From Caldifarciminota bacterium (GTDB taxonomy: Bacteria > Hydrothermota > Hydrothermia > B15-G9), in contig JAMOPK010000336.1 of assembly GCA_027064565.1 (NCBI GenBank), positions 1 through 8,190 of the forward strand: a stretch of 8,190 bases of DNA, in the 5' to 3' direction. A program made the position numbers and the translations under genes. The number at the start of each line of letters is the position of its first letter. Within the stretch, counting starts at the first letter, position 1. Shown piece after piece: positions 1-6,308 of the stretch. The notes under the pieces are model-generated. The model was not told the DNA's origin and made no database searches. It saw only the letters and a list, made by a program, of their open reading frames with translations.

Positions 1-1253
1 TCGATAAGATGGATATCCAGCCCGGTGACGAGCCGCCGAGGGGATTCTCATTCCGCAACCCTGTCATCGAAGGGCTGGAACAGGTGCCGTGCTGGGTGAC
101 ACGGACCAACGAGCGGACGCATGAGATCATCAGGGCGTCCTTCCCCCGCGCCCCGCTGTTCACGGGCATGATCGTGGGGAAAGGGCCGAGGTATTGCCCA
201 TCCATCGAGGTCAAAATAGCGGATTTTCCGGACCGCACGTCCCACAGGGTGATAATCGAACCGGATGGCCGTGATACAAACGAGTTTTATCTCAATGGAC
301 TGGCCACTTCCATCCCGGAGGATGCCCAGATCGAGATGTTGCATTCGATCCCCGGGCTTGAGAGGGCCGTGATAATCCGCCCCGGCTATGCTATCGAATA
401 CGATTTCGTCAACCCGATCCAGACCCATCCGTGGCTTGAGTCGAAAGTGGTCGAGGGGCTGTTCCTTGCCGGTCAGATAAACGGCACTTCGGGCTATGAG
501 GAGGCCGCGGCTCAGGGTATAATCGCCGGCATCAACGCTGCACTCAAGGCCGATGGTCAGGATCCCTTTGTCCTGAAGCGTTCCGAGGCATACATCGGCG
601 TTCTGATAGATGACCTCACCTCAAAGGGCGTCGATGAGCCTTATCGCCTGTTTACAGCGAGGGCCGAATATCGACTGATATTGAGGATGGACAACGCAAG
701 GGACAGGCTCATGCATTACGGGCTGAAGTTCGGCCTTATCAAAAAATCCGAATGGGAAGACTTCCTCAGGGAGAAAGAACTCTGGGAAACGGAGATAAGG
801 GAGCTTAAAACCCGGAGATTCAAGCCGGAAGTTCTCAACAGGCTTTTCAGGGAGGTGGGCGAGAAGGAGACCCGCGATTCGCTGACCGGTGCCGAGGTCC
901 TGAGGCGGCCGCGCGTCAGATGGTGGCACCTCGTGAAGTATGGGATGATGCGCGACCTGCCTTTCTGGATAGCGGAACGGGTCGAAACCGAGATCAAATA
1001 CGAGGGTTACATCAAGCGGATGGAGGCGGAGGCAAAACGGCTCTCAAAACTCGACGATTACCCCATTCCCGAGGACATCGATTACAGCGCAATCAAGACC
1101 CTTTCCAACGAGGCAATCGAGAAACTCACTGCAAACAAACCGAAAACGCTTGGCGCAGCGCTCAGGATATCCGGGGTGGCACCGTCCGATGTGATGGCAA
1201 TCTACTACTGGTCAGAGAGCCACAAAAGGAGCAAAGTCGCCAATAACGGTTAA
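1..1253 (+). CDS. mnmG: tRNA uridine-5-carboxymethylaminomethyl modification enzyme MnmG, 3' part (5' end outside window)
   Basis: MnmG (GidA) is the cytoplasmic FAD/NADH-dependent partner of the GTPase MnmE. Together they place the carboxymethylaminomethyl group on C5 of wobble uridine 34 in certain tRNAs. The frame is open from base 3 (Asp-Lys before the first Met at base 9), so the gene enters from the left. About 416 of the usual 620 or so residues are present. The N-terminal Rossmann FAD motif is missing only because of the window edge. Numbering from that Met, family signatures are RYCPSIE (61-67, with the conserved Cys63, equivalent to E. coli Cys277), RPGYAIEYDF (124-133), GLFLAGQINGTSGYEEAAAQG (starting near 151), EPYRLFTARAEYRLILR (from about 211) and the C-terminal helical MnmE/tRNA-binding region ending with LSNEAIEKL and LRISGVAPSDV. 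One oddity is Val68, where the family normally has Asp (CPSIED). The stop is TAA. Identity is very secure. Confidence 0.97.
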   Translation, partial: DKMDIQPGDEPPRGFSFRNPVIEGLEQVPCWVTRTNERTHEIIRASFPRAPLFTGMIVGKGPRYCPSIEVKIADFPDRTSHRVIIEPDGRDTNEFYLNGLATSIPEDAQIEMLHSIPGLERAVIIRPGYAIEYDFVNPIQTHPWLESKVVEGLFLAGQINGTSGYEEAAAQGIIAGINAALKADGQDPFVLKRSEAYIGVLIDDLTSKGVDEPYRLFTARAEYRLILRMDNARDRLMHYGLKFGLIKKSEWEDFLREKELWETEIRELKTRRFKPEVLNRLFREVGEKETRDSLTGAEVLRRPRVRWWHLVKYGMMRDLPFWIAERVETEIKYEGYIKRMEAEAKRLSKLDDYPIPEDIDYSAIKTLSNEAIEKLTANKPKTLGAALRISGVAPSDVMAIYYWSESHKRSKVANNG

Positions 1254-1258
1254 TCCGA

Positions 1259-1288
1259 CCTGATTGACAACGTTTTGTTGCAATCAGG
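1259..1288 (+). terminator. Hairpin between mnmG and gcvH, possible weak terminator
   Basis: Five bases after the mnmG stop, CCTGATTG (1259-1266) pairs perfectly with CAATCAGG (1281-1288). Inside it CAAC (1268-1271) pairs with GTTG (1277-1280) around the loop GTTTT, leaving one bulged A at 1267. This gives a 12-bp stem. The sequence after it is AGTTTGAAAAATTT rather than a clean T run, so intrinsic termination would be weak at best. The right arm overlaps the putative -35 of the gcvH promoter. The stem itself is visible in the sequence. Its role as terminator, operator or mRNA 3' end protector is inferred. Confidence 0.5.
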
Positions 1289-1307
1289 AGTTTGAAAAAT
1301 TTATAAT
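1278..1307 (+). promoter_or_regulatory. Putative sigma-70-type promoter for gcvH-gcvPA-ACT
   Basis: A perfect TATAAT lies at 1302-1307. TTGCAA at 1278-1283 matches 4 of 6 bases of the -35 consensus with an 18-base spacer. The start site would fall near 1314, giving a leader of about 19 bases that holds the strong GGAGG ribosome binding site (1321-1325, 7 bases before the gcvH ATG). A TTGACA at 1264-1269 is a better -35 by itself but is 32 bases from the -10, which is too far. The surrounding stretch is clearly more AT-rich than the flanking genes. Such a short leader leaves no room for a glycine riboswitch. Confidence 0.5.
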
Positions 1308-1332
1308 AAACCCAAAACAGGGAGGTTAAAGC

Positions 1333-1722
1333 ATGTTGATACCTGAGGAACTTAAATACACAGAGGAGCATGAGTGGATCAGGGTTGAAGGAGAGATTGG
1401 CATAGTCGGCATCACTGATTATGCACAGAACGAGCTTTCGGACATAGTTTACGTTGAACTTCCCGAGGTTGGGACGAAAGTGGCGAAGGGCGAACGTGTG
1501 GCCACTCTGGAAGCCGTCAAGACCGTGGCAGATGTCTATTCACCGGTCACAGGCGAGGTTGTTGAAGTGAACGAGAAGCTCACCGATGATCCCGCAATCA
1601 TTAACAGCGATCCTTACGGGGAAGGCTGGATCGTTAAGATCAAAATAGAGAACCCGGAGGAGCTTGAAGGCTTGCTTTCAGCCGAAGATTATCGGAAATT
1701 GATCGAAGAAGAGGAGGCCTGA
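1333..1722 (+). CDS. gcvH: Glycine cleavage system H protein (lipoyl carrier)
   Basis: GcvH is the mobile lipoyl-bearing shuttle of the glycine cleavage complex. It takes the aminomethyl group from the P protein, presents it to GcvT and is reoxidised by dihydrolipoamide dehydrogenase in the cytoplasm. At 129 residues the protein has normal length. The start shows the usual KYTEEHEWIRVEG (8-20). The lipoylation site is LEAVKTVADVYSPVTGEV (from 59), with Lys63 as the lipoyl lysine in the EAVKTV variant of the more common ESVKA motif. The tail is typical too (DPAIINSDPYGEGWIVKIK, then AEDYRKLIEEEE). ATG 1333 is preceded by GGAGG at 1321-1325. One base separates its stop from gcvPA, whose ribosome binding site lies inside the gcvH 3' end, so the two are co-translated. 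No lipoate ligase or gcvT is seen nearby. Confidence 0.97.
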   Translation: MLIPEELKYTEEHEWIRVEGEIGIVGITDYAQNELSDIVYVELPEVGTKVAKGERVATLEAVKTVADVYSPVTGEVVEVNEKLTDDPAIINSDPYGEGWIVKIKIENPEELEGLLSAEDYRKLIEEEEA

Positions 1723-1723
1723 G

Positions 1724-3064
1724 ATGGGCCCTTACATCCCGATGACAGACGAAGACCGGAAGGAGATGTTGAAGCGGATCGGGGTATCCTCGTTCGAGGA
1801 ACTAATCCGTGAAATCCCGATTGAAGCGCGATTTAAGGGCAAACTCAACCTGCCGGAACCGCTCTCGGAGTATGAGGTCAAAAAACTGCTTCAGGAAATC
1901 GCAGAGCAGAACCAGAGGCTGACAATTTTCGCCGGCGGAGGCGCTTACGACCATTACATCCCATCGCCCATCCTGCACATAATGGGACATCCCCAGTTCT
2001 ACACGGCCTACACACCGTATCAGGCCGAGGTCAGTCAGGGCACGCTTCAGGCGATGTATGAGTATCAATCGCTTGTCTGCGAGCTTCTGGGAATGGAAGT
2101 CGCCAACGCATCCATGTATGACGGTGCGTCCGCACTTGCCGAGGCCGCTTTGATGGCACTCAGGATCAGGCGGAAACGCAACGTGATTCTCTACCCCGAG
2201 AACCTCAATCCGCTTTACAAAAAAGTGCTTCTGACTTACCTGCACGGTCAGGAAGATCAACCGGTCGAGGTAAAATACGACCACGAAACCGGTATGCTCG
2301 ACCTCGATGACCTCAAATCGAAACTCAACGAAAACGTCGCCGGCGTCCTGATTCAGCACCCCAACTTCTTTGGCGTCTTAGAAGATATGCCCACAATTGC
2401 TGAAATGGCACACGAGGCGGGCGCTGCTCTGGTCGTGCATGTCGATCCCATAACCCTTGGCGTCCTTGCACCTCCGGGCGAATACGGAGCTGACATAGCT
2501 ACTGCCGAGGGCCAGCCCCTTGGACTCCCACTCGCCTACGGTGGGCCGTATCTCGGGGTTTTTGCCTCTAAATTCGAATATATCAGGCAGATGCCGGGCA
2601 GGATATCCGGCAAAACCATCGATGCCGAGGGGAACACCGGTTTTGTCATGACCCTTCAGACGAGGGAACAGCACATCCGTCGTGAGCGCGCCACGTCCAA
2701 TATCTGCAGCAATCAGCAGCTCTGCGCCCTTGCCGTTGCGGTCTATCTTTCGCTCATGGGCAAAGAGGGCATCAGGGAAGTGGCAGAACAATCCTTCTAT
2801 CGCGCACATTACCTTTTAGACAAACTTGCGGAAAAAGGCTTTGAGCCGGCCTTCAAAGGCGCTTTCTTCCGGGAATTCGCCATTAAGACGCCGATACCGG
2901 CCCGGGAGATCGTGGACAGAATGGCCGAGAAAGGCATTTTAGCAGGGGTGCCGCTGTCCATTTTTGGGATGGACGAGGATGTCCTCCTTGTTGCTGTCAC
3001 CGAAAAGAGAAGCAAGGAGGAGATGGATGCCTATGTGAAGGCCATCTCGGAGGTGGCGACTTGA
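1724..3064 (+). CDS. gcvPA: Glycine dehydrogenase (decarboxylating) subunit 1
   Basis: This is the N-terminal half of the PLP-dependent P protein in bacteria that split it in two. With GcvPB it decarboxylates glycine and loads the aminomethyl group onto GcvH lipoamide. The 446-residue length is standard for GcvPA. Signatures are FAGGGAYDHYIPS (69-81), YTPYQAEVSQGTLQAMYEYQ (96-115), ASMYDGASALAEA (129-141), AYGGPYLGVFA (271-281), MPGRISGKTID (290-300) and LQTREQHIRRERATSN (311-326). The fold is the aminotransferase fold type I, but the PLP-binding lysine is normally carried by GcvPB, so this subunit alone is not expected to be a complete enzyme. GGAGG at 1713-1717 precedes ATG 1724 by 6 bases. 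The stop TGA shares its last base with the ATG of the following ACT gene. The usual downstream neighbour gcvPB is absent from the window. Confidence 0.97.
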   Translation: MGPYIPMTDEDRKEMLKRIGVSSFEELIREIPIEARFKGKLNLPEPLSEYEVKKLLQEIAEQNQRLTIFAGGGAYDHYIPSPILHIMGHPQFYTAYTPYQAEVSQGTLQAMYEYQSLVCELLGMEVANASMYDGASALAEAALMALRIRRKRNVILYPENLNPLYKKVLLTYLHGQEDQPVEVKYDHETGMLDLDDLKSKLNENVAGVLIQHPNFFGVLEDMPTIAEMAHEAGAALVVHVDPITLGVLAPPGEYGADIATAEGQPLGLPLAYGGPYLGVFASKFEYIRQMPGRISGKTIDAEGNTGFVMTLQTREQHIRRERATSNICSNQQLCALAVAVYLSLMGKEGIREVAEQSFYRAHYLLDKLAEKGFEPAFKGAFFREFAIKTPIPAREIVDRMAEKGILAGVPLSIFGMDEDVLLVAVTEKRSKEEMDAYVKAISEVAT

Positions 3065-3546
3065 TGAGTCCTTTGATAGAGGAAATTTATGTCACCGAAA
3101 GAGTTGCCAAGGTTGTGCTCAGGCGGGCGAGGGCACATCCGAGCGTTATTGCTGAAGTTTTTGCATTGCTTGCCCATAAGGACATAAATGTGCTGCTTAT
3201 TGCACAGAGCAATGCAAGTGGGGGGCGTGCGGATATAGGTTTTGTCGTTTTTGAAAGTCAGGCCCCCCTTGTGAAGGAAATGGAGGACGAGCTCATAGAG
3301 GCGGTTGGAGCTTCAGATCTCGTCGTAGATAACGGCGTTGCCCTTATATCCATCTATGGCAGCACCGAAATGTCGAGAACGCCGGGGATCGCAGCAAGGG
3401 TTTTTGACGCTCTGGCAAGTGTGAACGCCAAACCTGAGATGATGACCGCATCGGTTGATACCATCTCCTTCATTGTCCGCGAACAAAGGGCGATGGACGC
3501 CTATCTGGCTCTCAAGGATGCATTTAGAGTGGATGATTATATTTGA
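3064..3546 (+). CDS. Stand-alone tandem ACT-domain protein, aspartokinase-regulatory-like
   Basis: The 160-residue protein consists of two ACT domains and nothing else. ACT1 (about 14-80) runs from KVVLRRARAHPSVIAEVFALL through INVLLIAQS and SGGRADIGFVV. ACT2 (about 92-155) runs from VALISIYG through SRTPGIAARVFDALASVNAKPEMM to TISFIV. This layout closely follows the C-terminal regulatory half of aspartate kinases, but no kinase domain precedes it. ACT1 has HPS in place of the usual PG turn, and ACT2 keeps TPG. The family generally binds amino acids or similar small ligands at the domain interface. I favour ATG 3064, which overlaps the gcvPA stop as TGATG. TTG 3061 is an in-frame alternative one codon earlier and sits 7 bases from GGAGG (3049-3053), against 10 for the ATG. 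The position directly after gcvPA suggests a regulator of glycine or one-carbon metabolism, comparable in build to GcvR of E. coli, but not shown to be its homologue. Confidence 0.85.
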   Translation: MSPLIEEIYVTERVAKVVLRRARAHPSVIAEVFALLAHKDINVLLIAQSNASGGRADIGFVVFESQAPLVKEMEDELIEAVGASDLVVDNGVALISIYGSTEMSRTPGIAARVFDALASVNAKPEMMTASVDTISFIVREQRAMDAYLALKDAFRVDDYI

Positions 3547-3727
3547 TAAATGGCGATCCGGTGAGGACAACGGCGGTGCCCACCTGAAATCCATCCTGGT
3601 GCATCATCAGTTGATTTTGCCTGTGACGAACGGCAAACTTGATCTGGGCCCATGGCAGCAGGTATCTCGCGCGGAATTCGACGGTCAGCGTCCCAAGCGG
3701 TTGACAATAAAAGTTATGGGGGAATGA
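3533..3727 (+). pseudogene. 3' remnant of a YjbQ/UPF0047-family gene
   Basis: In the frame read from 3533, the segment from about 3557 to the TGA at 3725-3727 matches the C-terminal part of YjbQ-family proteins (about 130-140 residues, often annotated secondary thiamine-phosphate synthase). Signs are SGEDNGGAHLKSIL, then LILPVTNGKLDLGPWQQ, then AEFDGQRPKR and a terminal IKVMGE. Roughly the first 80 residues of the family are missing. In this frame the sequence upstream is only the out-of-frame overlap with the ACT gene. Homology begins at most a few codons after the ACT stop. An ATG at 3533 would allow a 64-residue product overlapping the ACT gene by 14 bases, but it has only a distant AAGGA at about 3514 as a ribosome binding site. 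I read this as a truncated gene. A working small protein or a misassembly cannot be excluded. Confidence 0.7.
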
Positions 3728-4549
3728 TCATCTCAGTTCCGAGACGTGTGGCGGGATGAATTTCAGCGCATCCAGGTATTCCGCCATCGCAAGTCCCATG
3801 AGCATCGCAGGGAAAATCCACATGTAGGCGGTGGTCATTGCATACTCTGTGAAAAATGAAGGTAGCGACATGAAAAGCGTGTCGAATACATAGAACAATA
3901 TTCCGGCAAAAAGGAATGTTGTCCACATCTTTTTGAGCTGGTTAAGCTTGAGTTCTTTTGAGAGTAACAAACCTTTGAGAGCATAGGCAACGAGGATGAG
4001 ATCAATCACCACGTATAACGCGTTCTGGATTATTTCATATACTTCAAACTCGTATAACCGCAAGCCCACGAAATAGAAAAATATCCCTGATACCAGAAGG
4101 AGCACCACAAAAACGATATCCGTAATTATCAGATATTTTTTGTTTGCCTTCTCCACAACCTTAGCCGGGAATTCAGAGCTGAACAGGACAGCTATGCCCG
4201 TCGTCCAGAGAATAGATGCGCAGATGTATAGGATGTCTTGAATCACATCTATCGAAATAAACGGAGTGCTTGAAATAGATGGTGCCCACAACAGGTCACC
4301 CAACCCATAAAAGAACATCCCAAGTCCTATGAGTTCCCATGCCTTTTTCTCCTGGATGGGGGGACAGGCCCAGAAAGCCACGCTGAAAGAAAGGAAGCCG
4401 ATTATCCAGTAAGCAGCTACATCGTAAAAGTTGAAAAGGAACCACACAATGCCGTTTTGACTGTAAGCTCCAAACAACAAAAGCATTGCAATATAAATGA
4501 ACAGATTTATATACATCACCACTCTAATCAGGTTAGGCCTTATCTTCAT
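3728..4549 (-). CDS. Unrecognised eight-helix integral membrane protein, sensor-domain-like
   Basis: I do not recognise a named family. The 273-residue protein has eight predicted membrane helices at about 9-29, 35-61, 73-90, 100-124, 139-161, 175-197, 208-230 and 238-259. Positive charges cluster in loops 62-72 (QEKK), 126-139 (KANKK) and 198-208 (KELKLNQLKK) and in the N-terminus, so both termini should be cytoplasmic. There is no signal peptide, soluble domain or enzyme motif. Helices 3 and 7 share a G-x-x-F-Y-x(2,3)-D-x-L pattern (Asp85 and Asp223), which suggests duplication of a four-helix unit. The general pattern recalls the multi-helix sensory regions found before histidine-kinase or GGDEF outputs, but no output is attached. 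The ATG at 4549 is chosen over a TTG at 4573 because AAGGTGG lies just upstream of it and the overlap with ptsI is then 17 bases rather than 41. It is last in the infB-ptsI gene group, so it is probably co-transcribed with the PTS genes. Confidence 0.75.
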   Translation of the reverse strand: MKIRPNLIRVVMYINLFIYIAMLLLFGAYSQNGIVWFLFNFYDVAAYWIIGFLSFSVAFWACPPIQEKKAWELIGLGMFFYGLGDLLWAPSISSTPFISIDVIQDILYICASILWTTGIAVLFSSEFPAKVVEKANKKYLIITDIVFVVLLLVSGIFFYFVGLRLYEFEVYEIIQNALYVVIDLILVAYALKGLLLSKELKLNQLKKMWTTFLFAGILFYVFDTLFMSLPSFFTEYAMTTAYMWIFPAMLMGLAMAEYLDALKFIPPHVSELR

Positions 4550-6308
4550 GGTAGGCCCCACCTTCAAGGACAATTTCTTCTACATATTTCTTTAGGAATG
4601 AAGTCACAGCATCCCTCACCTCATCCACAGTGGATAGCTTCATAACCTTATTGACAAGCTCTTTCGCCTCCTCGTAAGGCACGCTGTTTATGATGTTTTT
4701 GGTGGTCAATAACGCTCCCGGTGCCACGGACAGCTCATCGACGCGCATGCCAATCAGAAGAGGGACACCGAGGGGGTCGGATGCCAGCTCACCACATACC
4801 CCGACCCAGACGTTTTTCCTGTGTGCATTATCGCACACCCATTTTATGGACCTCAGAACAGCAGGATGCAGGTGGTTATACATGTGGGCCAGTTCGGCAT
4901 CACCTCTTGCAACTGCAAGCACGTATTGCGTGAGATCATTTGTGCCTATGCTGAAGAAGTTTACGTGGTCGGCAAGGATATCGCTCATAAGAGCCGCTGA
5001 AGGAGTCTCTATCATTATGCCGAGTTCCGGCAGTTGCAATGCCTTGTTCACAGGGTTGGATTTCAACTGCCGGTATTCCTGCTTCAAAATCTCTTTGACC
5101 GCCTCGACCTCCTCGAGAAGGCTCACCATCGGGATCATCAGTTTGACATTGCCTTGCTGATTGGCCTTGATAATGGCGCGAATCTGTGTCCTCAGGAGTT
5201 TTTCATCCTTCAGGAGAACCCTGATCCCGCGCATCCCAAGAGCAGGATGTTTCATCTCACGGCCGAAGACTTTGTCAGCTCCAAGGTCGAACAGCCTTAT
5301 GACAAGTGGCCCGGGATAGACCTGTCTCGCGACTTTCCGATAGATTCTGGTCTGAATAGCCTCGTCCAGCTTGTAGCTTTCAAAGAGGTATTCCGTCCTG
5401 AAAAGCCCGATTCCCTGTGCGCCGTAATTTTTGACGAGGTCGAGTTCATCAGGCACATCTATGTTGGCTAGAAGGGTTAACCTCACCTGATCGCTGGTCA
5501 TCGCCGGCTTATCTTTCAATTCCAGCAGTTTCTTTTCCTGAAGCTTATATCTCTCACGAAGCCCTTTGTAGCGCAGAAGGGTTGCCTTTTTGGGATGCAC
5601 GATTACCACGCCGGTATAGCCGTCCACTATGACCCTGTCCCCCGTTGAAACGGAGGAAATGAACTCATCGCCGAGTGCAAACACAGCCGGAAGGTGGTAA
5701 TTCCTTATGATTATCCCGGCGTGTGATGTTTTTCCCCCTGCACTGAAAGCAAAGGCTTTGGCGCCGGCGCGGATGGAGCGTAGGGTCTCCTGAACCGATA
5801 GGTCGTCGGTGACAATAGCCCTGTTTCGCAGAATAACTTTGTGACCCTGAAGGTGTCCCGAGTTCTGAATCCTCAAAACAAAATCACTGGCCATGCGTTT
5901 TATTTCCTCAGCCCTCTCCCGCATGTAATCTGATTCGCTTCTCTGGAGTTGTCGGGACAGTTTCTGGAGAACTTTGTTGACAGCATATTCTGCTGGACGG
6001 CGTTCCTCCCGAATTATGGCAATCACTTCCCTTTCGAGGTTGGGGTCTTTGAGGATAGAAATCTGGCTCTGAACGACCGTTAAGATGGATTCCGGAAGTG
6101 TAGTTATACCTCGTTCAAGGTCCTTAACGAACATATCGCGAGCAGCCATAAATTTTTGGATCTCTTCCTCCACGGCTTTATCGCTGCGGAGTTTCCTGGT
6201 CGATACGGTAACGCTTGGCCGCGCAATAATGGTCACCTTCCCGATAAAGATACCGGGAGACACCCTGATGCCCTTGTAAACCGCTTCTTTACGGGTCCTT
6301 GTCCTCAC
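4533..6308 (-). CDS. ptsI: Phosphoenolpyruvate-protein phosphotransferase (PTS Enzyme I)
   Basis: Enzyme I takes phosphate from phosphoenolpyruvate onto a histidine and passes it to HPr, the first step of the cytoplasmic PTS relay. The 591-residue protein is slightly longer than E. coli EI (575). An N-terminal swivel segment (KGIRVSPGIFIGKV) is followed by the helical HPr-binding part (about 40-150). The phosphohistidine loop is GGKTSHAGIIIRNYHLPAVF with His196. The C-terminal PEP-binding barrel shows GLFRTEYLF (Arg304), Arg338 in RLFDLGADK, HPALGMRGIR, the metal-ligand residues Glu434 (GIMIETPSAAL) and Asp458 (SIGTNDLTQY), and Cys505 in GVCGELASD. There is no GAF domain, so this is not PtsP. 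Variants are RLFDLGADK for the usual RTxDxGGDK and AVARGD for AxDRGN. The start is GTG 6308, overlapping ptsH by 20 bases, with GAGGG at 6314-6318. No EII genes are visible. Confidence 0.96.
   Translation of the reverse strand: MRTRTRKEAVYKGIRVSPGIFIGKVTIIARPSVTVSTRKLRSDKAVEEEIQKFMAARDMFVKDLERGITTLPESILTVVQSQISILKDPNLEREVIAIIREERRPAEYAVNKVLQKLSRQLQRSESDYMRERAEEIKRMASDFVLRIQNSGHLQGHKVILRNRAIVTDDLSVQETLRSIRAGAKAFAFSAGGKTSHAGIIIRNYHLPAVFALGDEFISSVSTGDRVIVDGYTGVVIVHPKKATLLRYKGLRERYKLQEKKLLELKDKPAMTSDQVRLTLLANIDVPDELDLVKNYGAQGIGLFRTEYLFESYKLDEAIQTRIYRKVARQVYPGPLVIRLFDLGADKVFGREMKHPALGMRGIRVLLKDEKLLRTQIRAIIKANQQGNVKLMIPMVSLLEEVEAVKEILKQEYRQLKSNPVNKALQLPELGIMIETPSAALMSDILADHVNFFSIGTNDLTQYVLAVARGDAELAHMYNHLHPAVLRSIKWVCDNAHRKNVWVGVCGELASDPLGVPLLIGMRVDELSVAPGALLTTKNIINSVPYEEAKELVNKVMKLSTVDEVRDAVTSFLKKYVEEIVLEGGAYHEDKA
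4558..4562 (-). promoter_or_regulatory. Ribosome binding site deciding the membrane-protein start
   Basis: On the minus strand GGTGG (within AAGGTGGGG, 4564-4556) lies 8 bases before the ATG at 4549 and inside the last codons of ptsI. The upstream TTG at 4573 has no comparable purine run, so the ATG is preferred and translation is probably coupled to termination of ptsI. Confidence 0.55.

Noticed and set aside
1264..1307. TTGACA at 1264 as the -35 partner of TATAAT at 1302
   Set aside because: The spacer would be 32 bases, far from the 16-18 needed.
1254..1332. Glycine riboswitch upstream of gcvH
   Set aside because: The whole gap is 79 bases, and the likely leader is about 19 bases, too short for the aptamer. 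The hairpin lies upstream of the -10.
1802..2359. Minus-strand open frame of 185 codons inside gcvPA
   Set aside because: It lies wholly opposite conserved GcvPA motifs and resembles no family.
3061..3546. Calling the ACT protein an aspartate kinase
   Set aside because: There is no kinase domain. Only the two regulatory ACT domains are present and gcvPA ends directly before them.
4550..4573. TTG start at 4573 for the membrane protein
   Set aside because: It lacks a ribosome binding site and would give a 41-base overlap with ptsI. The ATG at 4549 is preceded by AAGGTGG.
4690..5471. Plus-strand open frames of 145-156 codons opposite ptsI
   Set aside because: They are shadows of the EI catalytic domain with no own family match or ribosome binding site.
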